Shown here one piece after another: positions 6,789-16,506 of a stretch of 53,886 nt of DNA (position 1 is the first letter of the stretch; every line of letters starts with the position of its first letter). Origin of the DNA: Planctomycetia bacterium (GTDB lineage: Bacteria; Planctomycetota; Planctomycetia; Pirellulales; Thermoguttaceae); NCBI GenBank assembly GCA_030539035.1, contig JAUNSU010000015.1, positions 1 through 53,886 of the forward strand, in the 5' to 3' direction. A model generated the notes under the pieces. It made no database searches. It was not told the origin of the DNA and saw only the letters and a list, made by a program, of their open reading frames with translations. Position numbers and translations under genes: made by a program.

Positions 6789-9662
6789 TCAGAAGATTCC
6801 GAGAGCATCAAGGCTGTACTTGACGATCAAGCCGGCGGCAACGACGGAGACCATACTCATCAATTTGATAAGAATGTTCAAAGAAGGACCAGTGGTGTCT
6901 TTGAAGGGGTCGCCGACGGTATCACCGACAACGGTCGCCTTATGGACATCGGATTTCTTTCCGCCGAGTTGTCCGGTTTCGATGTACTTTTTCGCATTAT
7001 CCCAGGCGCCGCCCGCGTTGGCCATGTAAACAGCAACGCAGAAACCGCAGGTCAAGGTTCCGACCAAAAGGCCGATAACCCCGGTAACGCCAAGAAGAAG
7101 ACCGACGATAACCGGCATGATCAGACCGAGAAGGGACGGAAGAACCATTTCCTTCTGAGCGGCCTTTGTCGAAATCGCGACCGGCTTTCTGTAGTCCGGC
7201 TTGACCTTGTAATCCATGATACCGGGATTTTCGCGGAATTGGCGGCGAACTTCTTCAACCATACCGGAAGCAGCCCGTCCGACGGCCATCATGGTCATCG
7301 CGCCAAAGACGAAGACGCTCATGGCGCCAAGGAAGATTCCGACAAGGACTTTCGGATTCAAAAGGTTGCAGGAATAGTAGTTCATCCAGTCCATCATGTT
7401 GGCGGAGTGAACCTTAACCATATCCGGTCTGTTGGGATCTTCATCCTTGGTCGGAATGAAGGGAATCACTTGGGCGTTTTCTTCGCTGATCCATTGCGCA
7501 CCTTTTTTGGTATCAAGAGATTTCCAGGCGTCGTTGGATTTTTTCCACGTAGTTTTTGCACCGCGATAGATCAGATTACCGTCTTCCGGATTGTTCGCCT
7601 GGCTCGGCATTACCAAATAGGTCTGCGGGAACCATTGACGACCCTTTGCGGATGCGGCATTACGAGCGGATTCGGTGGCCGCTTTTCCATCGTATTTCAC
7701 GACGAACTGATTGGAGACTTTATAGAATCCGGGCTTGTTGGAATCGACTTTTTCAAGGGATTGAACAACGGTATCACCCCAGCGTTCGAACCCGACGCGG
7801 ACTTCTTCGATGTAAGCGGCGAGCAGGGCAAGAGCGGTAAGAGCGGCCGATCCGATCGCGAATCCTTTTCCGGTCGCGGCGGTCGTGTTTCCAAGAGAGT
7901 CGAGAGCATCGGTTCGTTCACGAACTTCCGAAGGCAATTCGGACATTTCGGCGTTTCCGCCGGCGTTGTCGGCGATCGGACCGTAAGCATCCGTTGCCAA
8001 AGTAACGCCGAGAGTCGAAAGCATTCCGACAGCGGCAATACCGACACCGTAAAGACCGACACTGAAGATCTTGACGTTGGAGAAATCGAAGTTGGTTGCG
8101 AATCCAAAGGAGAGCAGGGTCGCGATGCCAACGATTACAACAGGAGCCCAGGTGCTGAACATACCTTCAGCAATACCGGCGATGATAACGGTAGCCGGAC
8201 CGGTTTTACCCTGGTTGGCGATCGCCTGAGTCGGTTTGTATTCGTAAGAGGTCCGGTATTCGGTCCATTTTCCGATGAGCCATCCGGCGACAAGACCGGT
8301 TACCACGGACAGACCAACCCATTTGTAATCCGGAACCATGTAATAAGCGATCGCGATCGAAAGAATCGCGATGAAAACGGAGGGAAGATTGACGCCCTTT
8401 CCAAGAGCTTTCAGAAGGGTTCCCTGATCCGCGTTTTCTTCGGTTCGAACGAGGAAAATTCCAAGGATTGAGAGGATGATTCCGACGGCGGCAAGAAGGA
8501 TGGGGAGGAACAGAGCATTCAACTGCTGCGCGATGGTTCCGCCCATTGCCGAATAAGCGGCAACCCCGAGGGCCGCGGTCGAAAGAATCGATCCGCAATA
8601 AGATTCGTAAAGGTCGGCGCCCATACCGGCGACATCGCCGACATTATCACCAACGTTGTCCGCGATGGTTGCGGGATTTCGTTTGTCGTCTTCCGGAATA
8701 CCGGCTTCAACCTTACCGACGAGGTCGGCTCCGACGTCTGCCGCTTTCGTATAGATACCGCCGCCGACACGGGCGAAGAGGGCTTGCGAAGAAGCACCCA
8801 TCCCGAAGCAGAGCATTACAACGGTAATTTCAACGAGATCCATTTCCCATCCGAATTGCGGGAAAACCCAATAAAGTGCTCCGAACCAGAGGACGATATC
8901 CAAAAGACCAAGACCGACAACGGTAAGACCCATTACCGCCCCGGAGCGGAAAGCAACCTGAAGACCCTGATTCAAGGACTTCATGGCGCCGGCGGCTGTT
9001 CGGGAGGAAGCCCAGGTCGCGGTTTTCATTCCGCACCATCCGGCAAGACCGGAGAAGAAACCGCCGGTGAGGAAAGCGAACGGAACGATCTTGTTCTGAA
9101 CGCCAAGTCCCCAAGCCAAATAGGCGAGGAAGATGCAGATCACAACAAAGAAGAAACCGACGATTTTGTACTGCTGCCAAAGATAGGCGTCCGCGCCTTC
9201 ACGAACGGCGGAAGCGATGGCAACCATTTCTTCGTTGCCTTCATCAGCCTTCATCATGGTGCAATAGAACTTGCGGGCAAAGCAAAGAGCGGCGATCGAT
9301 CCCAAAAGGGCAAGGCCCCAGAAAAGACCGTATTTTCCGCAGAACTGGACCCGATCATTGGCGTCCTTCTTGTTGGAACAAGAATCACAAGCGGAAGCGC
9401 TTTTCGCGTCTTTTTTGGCTTCCGCTTTGACTTCGGCTTTTTTCTCATCTTTGTTGTCAGGAGCCGGAGCATTTTCGGCTTTTTTCTCTTCCTTGGCGGC
9501 GGGAGCTGCCGCATCTTTTTTCGGGGCATCTGTTTTTGCCGCGGCAGCCGGAGCGGCCGACTTCTCTTGGGCAAAACTGTCCGAAGACAACGCAAGTCCG
9601 AACCCGAGGACCAGGACGGCCGCGGTCAATCGGAGCGTTTTCAGAAAGTTCGTTCTCATCAT
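6789..9662 (-). CDS. hppA: Membrane-bound ion-pumping pyrophosphatase with N-terminal extension and large inserted loop
   Basis: This integral membrane pump couples pyrophosphate hydrolysis to export of H+ or Na+. Signatures: [18 protein letters not shown] (309-326), [20 protein letters not shown] (335-354), [14 protein letters not shown] (591-604) and [17 protein letters not shown] (913-929). Ala595 and Gly598 in the third motif are the pair seen in K+-dependent enzymes (K+-independent ones have Lys and Thr). Na+ transport is possible but not shown. Two oddities: residues 1-32 look like a cleavable signal peptide (end FAQ) followed by about 70 Ala/Lys/Glu-rich residues and a CDSC pair, and residues about 623-762 form a hydrophilic insert absent from the usual protein of about 700 residues. 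Start ATG at 9662 (MMR). A good promoter lies about 150 bases upstream. Confidence 0.95.
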   Translation of the reverse strand: MMRTNFLKTLRLTAAVLVLGFGLALSSDSFAQEKSAAPAAAAKTDAPKKDAAAPAAKEEKKAENAPAPDNKDEKKAEVKAEAKKDAKSASACDSCSNKKDANDRVQFCGKYGLFWGLALLGSIAALCFARKFYCTMMKADEGNEEMVAIASAVREGADAYLWQQYKIVGFFFVVICIFLAYLAWGLGVQNKIVPFAFLTGGFFSGLAGWCGMKTATWASSRTAAGAMKSLNQGLQVAFRSGAVMGLTVVGLGLLDIVLWFGALYWVFPQFGWEMDLVEITVVMLCFGMGASSQALFARVGGGIYTKAADVGADLVGKVEAGIPEDDKRNPATIADNVGDNVGDVAGMGADLYESYCGSILSTAALGVAAYSAMGGTIAQQLNALFLPILLAAVGIILSILGIFLVRTEENADQGTLLKALGKGVNLPSVFIAILSIAIAYYMVPDYKWVGLSVVTGLVAGWLIGKWTEYRTSYEYKPTQAIANQGKTGPATVIIAGIAEGMFSTWAPVVIVGIATLLSFGFATNFDFSNVKIFSVGLYGVGIAAVGMLSTLGVTLATDAYGPIADNAGGNAEMSELPSEVRERTDALDSLGNTTAATGKGFAIGSAALTALALLAAYIEEVRVGFERWGDTVVQSLEKVDSNKPGFYKVSNQFVVKYDGKAATESARNAASAKGRQWFPQTYLVMPSQANNPEDGNLIYRGAKTTWKKSNDAWKSLDTKKGAQWISEENAQVIPFIPTKDEDPNRPDMVKVHSANMMDWMNYYSCNLLNPKVLVGIFLGAMSVFVFGAMTMMAVGRAASGMVEEVRRQFRENPGIMDYKVKPDYRKPVAISTKAAQKEMVLPSLLGLIMPVIVGLLLGVTGVIGLLVGTLTCGFCVAVYMANAGGAWDNAKKYIETGQLGGKKSDVHKATVVGDTVGDPFKDTTGPSLNILIKLMSMVSVVAAGLIVKYSLDALGIF

Positions 9663-9811
9663 CCTATTCTTCTCCTCTGTTTTGGAAAATATGATTGTAC
9701 AGGATGAACCGGAGCATCAACACTCTAAAGATTAACCCCGGCTCGTTATTCACCGATCGAAAGAGAAAGGCTCAATACAATTGGGCCTTATTGATCCAGT
9801 GTAAATTTACT

Positions 9812-9841
9812 CTATTATCACTTTTAAGAAAAAGTTGTCAA
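9812..9841 (-). promoter_or_regulatory. Sigma70-type promoter for hppA
   Basis: On the minus strand TTGACA (9836-9841) is followed after 18 bases by TAATAG (9812-9817). It gives a leader of about 150 bases before the pyrophosphatase ATG. An imperfect hairpin (GGCTCAA / TTGGGCC, about 9769-9787) lies within that leader. Confidence 0.6.
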
Positions 9842-9946
9842 GAAGCTCGGAATTTGATTCCGCCCAAATTTCCCGTTCAAAAGCATTTTTATCAAAATAT
9901 TTCCGAATATTTCCGATAAAAATACTTTATTTCTCTAAAGGGAAAC

Positions 9947-11206
9947 TTAGGGAAGGAACTGTCCGTTCGGCCGATAAACCTTTCGATTTTCATTTTCCGG
10001 ACGGCGCTTTTGCGGAAGATCTTCCTTGCGGACCGACCCGGAGACCAGCCGGACAGGATTCGAGGATCCGCTTGAGGTTTCCAGTTCTTCAAATCCGTCG
10101 TTTACAAGCAGATTTTCGCCCGGAATCTGTTGGTTTCCGTATTCCGCACCGATGTTGGCATCGGACTTCTCAGGATATCCGGCCTGGGCGGTATATTGTT
10201 CCCCTTCTCCCGATACAGGCCGCATTTCCTCTTGCGTTCCTTGAGGATATTGAAGCGGAGAATAGTACGGATTCGTGGGAGTTTGCGCCATCATGGACGA
10301 ATCATTGTATTGATAATAATCATTGTTTTCATTTATCATTGGTTTTCGGCCGGTCAAGAGTTGAGCCAAAGTGAAGGAATGCGGCTGCCGGACCGTCGAA
10401 TTTTGCGAACTCTTTTCCGTTTCCTTTTTCGCGAGAGAGAATTCCATCCGGCGAAGCATCTGAAGATAATCGGACCGCTTCTGAACCTGCGCCCGATTCT
10501 CCGCCATCTTGTTCAGATTAGCCTGATACTGATCGGCAGTCGTATATTGACCGGCTGGATATTGAATTCTTTCCCCGTTTTGCGGATAAGCGGAAGCGGT
10601 ATTTCTTTGGGAGCTTTTCGGAAGATCGTTGACAAATTCCCGATTCGGCCGATACGTTTCCGCTGCTCTTTGCGTGTTGGGGGCCTGCTGCGCGGCCTGC
10701 GCCATCTGCGCCGTTTGCACCATCTGATTGGTCCGATATTGAATCGCGGCCATTTCCCGCTGAAGATTGTAATACTCCGCTCTTTGTCTTTTCAGAATAT
10801 CTTCCTGCATCGCGATTTCCTGCTGCAAAAAGCGATATCGGGCTTCCGCAAGAGAATCTCCCCGTTGAGGATTTTTCAATTTGGGATTCCCCAAATGGTA
10901 ATTCCCGGGCTGGAATCTTCCCTGTTTTTTATGATATTGGTTCATCTGCCATTGGATCAGTTCCGGGGAGTATTGTCCGGTTAAAAAGGTACTCCAAACG
11001 GCTCCGGCGGAAGGCGAGGAATACAAATTTCCATTTCGGGGCGCGCTGGGGGCAAAGGCGAATCGCATCCCTTCCGAACGGGAAACCGGCCGAGGATACT
11101 CCGGCCGATAATTTCCCTGAGCCCGAAGATCGGCAATCGATCCCAATAAAAATATTCCCAAAAGGGAAGCAAAAAGGATATTCCGTAAAGCGTCTGTTTT
11201 CTTCAT
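9947..11206 (-). CDS. Secreted Gln/Tyr/Asn-rich protein with a coiled coil, unknown function
   Basis: The 419-residue product starts with a clear signal peptide (MKKTDALRN, hydrophobic core, end LRAQG near residue 31). A short coiled coil follows at about residues 120-170 (Leu/Gln/Glu-rich, with repeated QMAQ-like units near its end). A second Lys/Arg/Glu helix lies near 230-255. The remainder is low in hydrophobic residues and rich in Gln, Asn, Tyr, Pro and Ser, so it is probably disordered. I recognise no domain. It lies upstream of hppA in the same direction, 284 bases away and beyond hppA's own promoter, so the two need not be functionally linked. It may be a periplasmic or surface protein. 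Confidence 0.55.
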   Translation of the reverse strand: MKKTDALRNILFASLLGIFLLGSIADLRAQGNYRPEYPRPVSRSEGMRFAFAPSAPRNGNLYSSPSAGAVWSTFLTGQYSPELIQWQMNQYHKKQGRFQPGNYHLGNPKLKNPQRGDSLAEARYRFLQQEIAMQEDILKRQRAEYYNLQREMAAIQYRTNQMVQTAQMAQAAQQAPNTQRAAETYRPNREFVNDLPKSSQRNTASAYPQNGERIQYPAGQYTTADQYQANLNKMAENRAQVQKRSDYLQMLRRMEFSLAKKETEKSSQNSTVRQPHSFTLAQLLTGRKPMINENNDYYQYNDSSMMAQTPTNPYYSPLQYPQGTQEEMRPVSGEGEQYTAQAGYPEKSDANIGAEYGNQQIPGENLLVNDGFEELETSSGSSNPVRLVSGSVRKEDLPQKRRPENENRKVYRPNGQFLP

Positions 11207-11276
11207 CGCAGTATCTCTGATCCTGTATTTAAATAAAGGTACTCTGCACCTGTCCCATTTTTCAATCGTCGATGAA

Positions 11277-11852
11277 TCATCGATTCATTCCATTCAGTCC
11301 TTTGTTCATGCGAAGCCAAGTCCAAAGAAGGATCTCTCCGTCCTGAATTTGCAGATCCGGATCGCCCTGCACCGGAAGGGCATAAACAAAAACGATTCCT
11401 GTATTGACCTCGGCGACATAAAGAAAGGATTTGGAGACATTGTTCATCTCCCGGGCCCCGATCTTTCGAACGTCGACATCTCCGGTGATCATAATAAACT
11501 GGGGATTGGCGGGAAGAGCGATTTTCAGATTCTGAACCGCATGTTCCAGGTCTTTTCGTATTTCTCGCGAATACATTTTTCGGAACGAGGCCTCATCTCT
11601 TGCGAGAACGGCGGCGCTCAGTCGGCCGGATTGCGATTCCAGATAGTATACGGCTTCCGAATTTCCGGAATAATATCCGGTTGACAGAATACTTCCCGCG
11701 GTACTGTTCGACGCCGATGCGTGAAGATCCGGCATTTGCGCCGAATTCGCGGATCTTTTGCCCGTGTAATATCCCAATAATACCGTTAAGATCCCGATCG
11801 CAGCAAGGATTGTCAATCCAAGTCCCGATCTTTTCCAATCAATTTTTAACAT
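11277..11852 (-). CDS. Single-pass membrane protein of unknown function
   Basis: The 191-residue product has a short basic start (MLKIDWKRSG), one transmembrane helix at about residues 9-30, a Ser/Ala/Asn-rich linker, and a soluble domain that should lie outside the cytoplasm. That domain has alternating helices and strands (YYLESQSGRLSAAVLARDEA, QFIMITGDVDVRKIG, VYALPVQGD) and ends WTWLRMNKGLNGMNR. I have seen similar short proteins in planctomycetes but know no function. The ATG at 11852 is preferred to one at 11903 because it starts directly before the membrane helix and follows a GGGGAUAAG stretch. Upstream of the secreted coiled-coil protein, same direction, 70 bases apart; likely co-transcribed. 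Confidence 0.55.
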   Translation of the reverse strand: MLKIDWKRSGLGLTILAAIGILTVLLGYYTGKRSANSAQMPDLHASASNSTAGSILSTGYYSGNSEAVYYLESQSGRLSAAVLARDEASFRKMYSREIRKDLEHAVQNLKIALPANPQFIMITGDVDVRKIGAREMNNVSKSFLYVAEVNTGIVFVYALPVQGDPDLQIQDGEILLWTWLRMNKGLNGMNR

Positions 11853-12120
11853 AATACTTATCCCCGGTTTACAAAAACAAACTGTTTCATAAATCATGCT
11901 CAACGGGAAGGATATCCAATTTTTCCTTTTGCGTCCAGAGCAATTTTCCGTTTTTTTTCTTTCTTTGAAAAAAACGCTTGCAATTTTCGAGAAAAAAGAA
12001 GATAATGAATTGGAAAGATGAACGATGTCTTTCTGTATTGTGTATTTTATGTAATTTCCATTGTTCTTGAGAAGATTCAGATTTTCGAAAGATCCGTTTC
12101 TTGAAAAGAAAGTGAAAAGT

Positions 12121-12684
12121 ATGGGCGAAATCCATCATTATCCTCCAGCTCTTTTATTGATTGCGGCCTTCAGCGCTTATCCGGAATACCTTGAAGAGGG
12201 AAAAAAAAGGGCGGTCGCCGAATTCGGACCGCTTTATCGGGAAAGCGAACTGTTCCGGTTCGATGAATTCACCGATTATTATGATGAAGTAATGGGAAAA
12301 GTCCTTTACAAGCAGCTTTGGACTTTTTCGCAACTGATCGATCCCGGGCGATTGGCGTCGATCAAAGTGCAAACGAACGGTTGGGAAGAGGAAGCCGCCG
12401 CATCATTTACCGGCGATCCGTCGATTGTCCGGCCTTTGAATCTGGATCCCGGCTATATTGATCTCGGAAAGCTCGTTCTTGCATCGACAAAAGATCACGC
12501 GCACCGGGTCTATCTGGATCAGGGAATCTTCGGCGAGATCACTTTGATGTATAAACAGAAGCATTGGGTTGCGCTTCCCTGGAGCTATCCCGACTATCAG
12601 AGCGAAGGATATACCCGTTTTTTAACGGAAAATCGCGAATATCTGCATCAGAGAAAAAAAGAGGAGAACCAAAGGGAATCCTGA
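12121..12684 (+). CDS. DUF4416 family protein
   Basis: The 187-residue product (MGEIHHYPPALLLIAAFS...) matches the DUF4416 pattern as I know it: an N-terminal PALLLIAAF strand, a middle with FDEFTDYYDEVMG, then DPGYIDLGKLVLASTKDHAH and RVYL-GIFGEITLMY, and a C-terminal WSYPDYQS. The family occurs widely in Planctomycetes, Deltaproteobacteria and other anaerobes and has no assigned function. There are no membrane segments or signal peptide, so it is cytoplasmic. The ATG at 12121 is chosen; an upstream in-frame start at 12061 adds 20 residues lacking family resemblance. It converges on the TIM-barrel gene at 12728. Confidence 0.75.
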   Translation: MGEIHHYPPALLLIAAFSAYPEYLEEGKKRAVAEFGPLYRESELFRFDEFTDYYDEVMGKVLYKQLWTFSQLIDPGRLASIKVQTNGWEEEAAASFTGDPSIVRPLNLDPGYIDLGKLVLASTKDHAHRVYLDQGIFGEITLMYKQKHWVALPWSYPDYQSEGYTRFLTENREYLHQRKKEENQRES

Positions 12685-12727
12685 TCGATTCCCTCGGCTT
12701 GAATTATATCTTGAACAGAATCCGTAA

Positions 12728-14524
12728 TTATTTGCGGAAGACTTTGTAATCGACCGGTCCGATCGTTGTTCCGCGATATTGGTAAGGATCCTCGCGATAG
12801 TTGCTGATAATTTCCGTTCCATTTGAAAAAACGGTTCGGAATACATTCTGATCGATCTCCTCATGAATATCCATGAATTCAGTCTGCAAGGATTTGAGCT
12901 TTTCAAATTCTTCATATCCCTGTTTGATCTTTTTAACGGATTCGATCAATTCGGCATCAGTTCCGCAAACGATATCGGATTCTCCGAAGAGACGTTGCCC
13001 GGAATGGCGGAATTTTGCGTAGAAGTAGAACATGGGCCGTCCCCCGAACTCAATGAGTTTAAGACGATAGAACGGTTCTTCCAGCGTGTAATTCCAGACA
13101 ACGCGGAACGGCGTGCAAAGAACGAATCCATTGTAAACGATATTCCAGATCGGAACCATCCGGTCGGTGAACCGGTTCAGCTTTTTGGGATCGCCGAACG
13201 AATTGCAAAGAGAGTAGTCGAGATCGGAAATACACCAATCGTATCCCCCTTCGCTGGCAAGGCCGCCGAACGTCTTTTGTGCGTCGGCAAAGATCCTGTT
13301 CGTCCAGAGCGCATATCCTTTCTTATTAAGAGGATGATCTTTCGACCAGCAGTTTCTCGGATTAACGGTCGAAAAGACGTCGATGTAGTGCAATCCGCGA
13401 AATCCGAGATCGCTCAGCTTTTCAAAATCGCTCTTGATGAACCGTTCGTACATGCACTTCGGACAGGTCTGATACATATTTCCGCCGCCGTAGGTCGTTT
13501 TCGTAATAGGAGATCCGTCCTTGTCCCGCAGGAGATAATTTTCATCCCAAAGGCCGCCGATTCGGGAAGAACTGTAAGCGTCGGAATTATTTGTATGAGC
13601 AACGATTTGATATCCTTCTTTTTGGGCTTTTTGAATTGCTTCCCGCAATTTCTTTTCGCCTCCCAACCGCGGATCAGGAGGAAAGATCTGGGGATATCGG
13701 CCATCATGTCCGCCGATATTCCATCCGACCAGACAGAATTCCGCTTTAGAGATCCCCTGTTTTTTAAATTCCTCGACGATATCCATAAAGCGATCGAAAG
13801 TGATCACGGTCTTCATGGGCGGTTCTGTTTCCGCGGTCTGTTCGGGAACCGGGGAAGGAACCGGTTTCCAGCCCATTCGAACGCGGATCTCCATGGATCC
13901 GGCGGCATATTCCAGTTCCGGGCGTTTTTTCATTCGCTCTTTAATCGGAACGACAACCCCGCGATCGATCTGATATTGACGATAGACTCGGCCCATATCC
14001 GAATAGCTCGCGTGTTCCCGATTCAGTACATGAAATTCGATCTTCAGATCTTCATAAGGAGTGATTCCGTTGAAAACAAATTTGGGAAAGATCTTCCATT
14101 CCCCCTTTTTAACGGTGATATGCTGTTCCGATTCATAAGCGAGTCCGGAAAGGATTACGCACATTGCACCTTTCGGCGTATTGACTCCGAACATTGGCAT
14201 TACGACATTTTTATTGGCGAAATTGCCGTCGGTGATCGTTTTTTTGAAGGTTCCATACATTCCGTTGGAGAAGACGAAGAAGCCTTTATCGCCCGATTTT
14301 GCGGTCGACCACGGATGATAGATCGCAATGGATTCGGTTCCTTCGGGGATCTCGTTCGCGGGCAAGATCAATTGCTGAACGGAATCTTTTATGATCAAGG
14401 GAAGGAATCGTGTTTTTGTTTGTCCGTCTTTACCCTGAAAAACGGCTTCAACGGATATCGGATCTGCGTTTGCCGCAGAGATCAAGGTAAAAAGAACGAT
14501 CAGGGAAAGAACAATGCGCTTCAT
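12728..14524 (-). CDS. Secreted TIM-barrel protein, probable glycoside hydrolase (DUF5696-like)
   Basis: The 598-residue product has a signal peptide ending ANA|D near residue 20. An N-terminal beta-rich domain (about 22-190) is followed by a barrel-like part with strand-loop motifs such as FCLVGWNIGGHDGRYPQIFP (about 267-286), YQIVAHTNNSD, LHYIDVFSTVNPRNC and SEGGYDW. Asp/Glu residues at the strand ends (the D in YIDVF, the E in SEGGYDW) fit a retaining or inverting hydrolase, but I cannot assign the catalytic pair. The overall look is that of DUF5696 or GH101-related proteins. It lies 70 bases downstream of a secreted SGNH hydrolase in the same direction, so the two probably act together on an external glycan. 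Confidence 0.6.
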   Translation of the reverse strand: MKRIVLSLIVLFTLISAANADPISVEAVFQGKDGQTKTRFLPLIIKDSVQQLILPANEIPEGTESIAIYHPWSTAKSGDKGFFVFSNGMYGTFKKTITDGNFANKNVVMPMFGVNTPKGAMCVILSGLAYESEQHITVKKGEWKIFPKFVFNGITPYEDLKIEFHVLNREHASYSDMGRVYRQYQIDRGVVVPIKERMKKRPELEYAAGSMEIRVRMGWKPVPSPVPEQTAETEPPMKTVITFDRFMDIVEEFKKQGISKAEFCLVGWNIGGHDGRYPQIFPPDPRLGGEKKLREAIQKAQKEGYQIVAHTNNSDAYSSSRIGGLWDENYLLRDKDGSPITKTTYGGGNMYQTCPKCMYERFIKSDFEKLSDLGFRGLHYIDVFSTVNPRNCWSKDHPLNKKGYALWTNRIFADAQKTFGGLASEGGYDWCISDLDYSLCNSFGDPKKLNRFTDRMVPIWNIVYNGFVLCTPFRVVWNYTLEEPFYRLKLIEFGGRPMFYFYAKFRHSGQRLFGESDIVCGTDAELIESVKKIKQGYEEFEKLKSLQTEFMDIHEEIDQNVFRTVFSNGTEIISNYREDPYQYRGTTIGPVDYKVFRK

Positions 14525-14592
14525 GAAATGCTTCCTTTATCTTGTTTAATGGATCCGCTTCAAAAAAAACGGGTAAATGTCAATCATTCGAA

Positions 14593-15846
14593 TCAGGGAA
14601 CGAGATCGCCGTCCAGAAGGATTTTCGCGGCCCGATACCGGATTCCTTCATAGTATTTCGGATTGATGTTCGGATCCTGATTCGGACGGTCCGGCGCTTT
14701 GGAATCCAGTTCGACAATCACAGTATGAACTTTATTCGGATCCAGATTCTCCGCAACCGGGAAAGCGTAAAGACGATTCCACCAGGGAGCGTGATAGCGG
14801 GAGATCGGTCCGGATTTTTTCCCGTCCACCGTGATCCAAAGAGCCGCTCCATCACTTGAAGGGATATCATACAACTTCGCGTGATCGCCGCGGAATTGAA
14901 ATTCGATTCGACTGCCCGGCGTTTCAGAAATCCAGATCTGATCAAGCCATCGGGCATAATTCGAATAGCGTTCTCCCTTTTTGAGAACCCGCCAGTTCCC
15001 TTTGAGCATATTCGGCTCGATGGGGACCATTTTCGCGTTTTCCAGATTATTTCGGATAAAGATCTTCGTCAATTTCGAGGAATGATCGACTGCGGGGATC
15101 GATTTCATCGCCGCAAAAGCACGTGCAACATCGAGCGTATACAGAGCGGATCCGGACGCGATCGGATGGGTTCCGTCGGTCGAAAAGAGGACGATTCCTT
15201 CCGGCGCTTTCGGTGCCTTGAAGATCAGCTTTCCTTCGTCGAGCATTTTCACGACCCTTTGTCCGAAGCTGATCGACGGGATATCATAAAAGTCGGCGAT
15301 CTGTTCCATTGCGTTGGCCGTTTGAGGATATTCTCCTTTTCTGTGCGTATCGACGGTTCCCGATATGATCGTATAGCAGAAGACAATATCGGTTCGGGGA
15401 TTGGCCTTCCAGGTTTTTCGGATGATCCCTTCAAAATTTTTCCAGATCTTTTCCGGGGAGAGGCCTCCATCGTTGACCGCGAATTCGATAAAGAGAAGAT
15501 CGGGCTTATAATTGAGAACATCGCGCTGGAACCGATAGACGCCGATATCGCTGCCGGTTGCCCCGATCGCCGCGTGAATTTCGTGAACCTTTGCGTTCGG
15601 CCAATTTTTCTGCATCCATTCGGTCGTTTGTTTCCGCCATCCGTCTCCGGTTTCCGTAATGGATCCGCCCAAGTAGGCAACGTTGACGGTTTCTCCTTTT
15701 TCCAGCTTGATCAGAGCATTTCCAATTCCGCCGCGAACGGTGTAATCACTCGATTTGCGCGGTTTGTAAACAGGCTTTCCCTCTTCTCCCCAAAGAAGGG
15801 AAGGAATGATCAGGAACAACACGATCAGCGATTTTTTCAAAAACAT
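14593..15846 (-). CDS. Secreted SGNH/GDSL hydrolase (probable carbohydrate esterase)
   Basis: The 417-residue product has a signal peptide (MFLKKSLIV... ending WG|EEG near residue 20). The SGNH blocks are in order: YLGGSITE with Ser62 as nucleophile (block I), AAIGATGSDIGVYRFQ (block II), LLFIEFAVND (block III, Asn) and STDGTHPIASG with the Asp-x-x-His pair (block V). The C-terminal 160 residues form a beta-rich domain that may bind substrate. Such enzymes remove acyl groups from sugars. The ATG at 15846 is chosen because GGAG lies 9 bases upstream and it starts directly at the signal peptide. Upstream in-frame starts at 15858 and 15915 add only non-signal residues. First gene of the pair with the TIM-barrel protein. 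Confidence 0.8.
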   Translation of the reverse strand: MFLKKSLIVLFLIIPSLLWGEEGKPVYKPRKSSDYTVRGGIGNALIKLEKGETVNVAYLGGSITETGDGWRKQTTEWMQKNWPNAKVHEIHAAIGATGSDIGVYRFQRDVLNYKPDLLFIEFAVNDGGLSPEKIWKNFEGIIRKTWKANPRTDIVFCYTIISGTVDTHRKGEYPQTANAMEQIADFYDIPSISFGQRVVKMLDEGKLIFKAPKAPEGIVLFSTDGTHPIASGSALYTLDVARAFAAMKSIPAVDHSSKLTKIFIRNNLENAKMVPIEPNMLKGNWRVLKKGERYSNYARWLDQIWISETPGSRIEFQFRGDHAKLYDIPSSDGAALWITVDGKKSGPISRYHAPWWNRLYAFPVAENLDPNKVHTVIVELDSKAPDRPNQDPNINPKYYEGIRYRAAKILLDGDLVP

Positions 15847-15936
15847 TGTATTCTCCATTCGCGCGGTATCGTTGGGTAAACAACTCTCCAATCCTATTAT
15901 TTTATCAAATTTCAAACGCGTTGTACAGAGGACGTA

Positions 15937-15964
15937 TTGTCCGGGCCCATAAATAATTTATAAT
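15937..15964 (+). promoter_or_regulatory. Sigma70-type promoter for ogt-apbE
   Basis: TTGTCC (15937-15942) and TATAAT (15959-15964) are 16 bases apart, 20 bases upstream of the ogt ATG. AAAGGAG follows directly as the ribosome-binding site. Confidence 0.6.
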
Positions 15965-15984
15965 GGGGGAAAGGAGAAAATTTT

Positions 15985-16506
15985 ATGGATCATATCATGA
16001 TTTACCGGCGTATGCGGATTGGCCTTGTTGGAGTAAAAACAGAAAACGGATCGGTTGTCGAGATCGAGCTGCCCATGCCCGGCGATCAGCAGCAGAAATC
16101 CGCGTCCGATCTTTTATGCGATGCCTGCTGTCCGGCATCTGCTTCAAAAGCTCGGAAAGGGGATCTTGTCGAAAGAACATTTCGGGAGCTGGAAGAATAT
16201 TTTTCCGGGAAACGGGAAACATTCGATATTCCGGTCGTTCCCAAGGGAACTCCTTTCATGCAGAGGGTCTGGAAAGAATTGCTCAAAATCCCCTATGGAT
16301 CGACCTTATCGTATAAGGATATTGCGATAAAGGTCGGATCTCCCAAGGGATTCCGCGCCGTTGGAGGGGCCGTTCATCGAAATCCGGTTCCCATACTGAT
16401 CCCTTGCCATCGGATCATCGGGGCCAACGGATCTCTGGTCGGATTTGCAAACGGACTGGATCTTAAACGACTCCTGCTGGATTTGGAAAAAAAACATGCC
16501 CGATAA
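15985..16506 (+). CDS. ogt: Methylated-DNA--protein-cysteine methyltransferase
   Basis: This suicide repair enzyme takes the methyl group from O6-methylguanine (and O4-methylthymine) onto its own cysteine. The 173-residue product carries the active-site motif IPCHRIIG with Cys141, the helix-turn-helix segment IPYGSTLSYKDIAIKVG (102-118) and the arginine-finger region GFRAVGGAVHRNP (122-134). The N-terminal 85 residues are the small variable domain, with a CDACC cluster of unknown meaning at 45-49. The ATG has a strong AAAGGAG 8 bases upstream. The next gene, apbE, overlaps its end by 11 bases, so the two are translated from one message. Confidence 0.93.
   Translation: MDHIMIYRRMRIGLVGVKTENGSVVEIELPMPGDQQQKSASDLLCDACCPASASKARKGDLVERTFRELEEYFSGKRETFDIPVVPKGTPFMQRVWKELLKIPYGSTLSYKDIAIKVGSPKGFRAVGGAVHRNPVPILIPCHRIIGANGSLVGFANGLDLKRLLLDLEKKHAR

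Noticed and set aside
6942-8471. 509-codon frame on the plus strand
   Set aside because: It is the mirror of the pyrophosphatase gene, whose family motifs are certain.
12863-14653. 596-codon frame on the plus strand
   Set aside because: Antisense to the TIM-barrel gene, which has a signal peptide and clear fold pattern; the antisense product has none.
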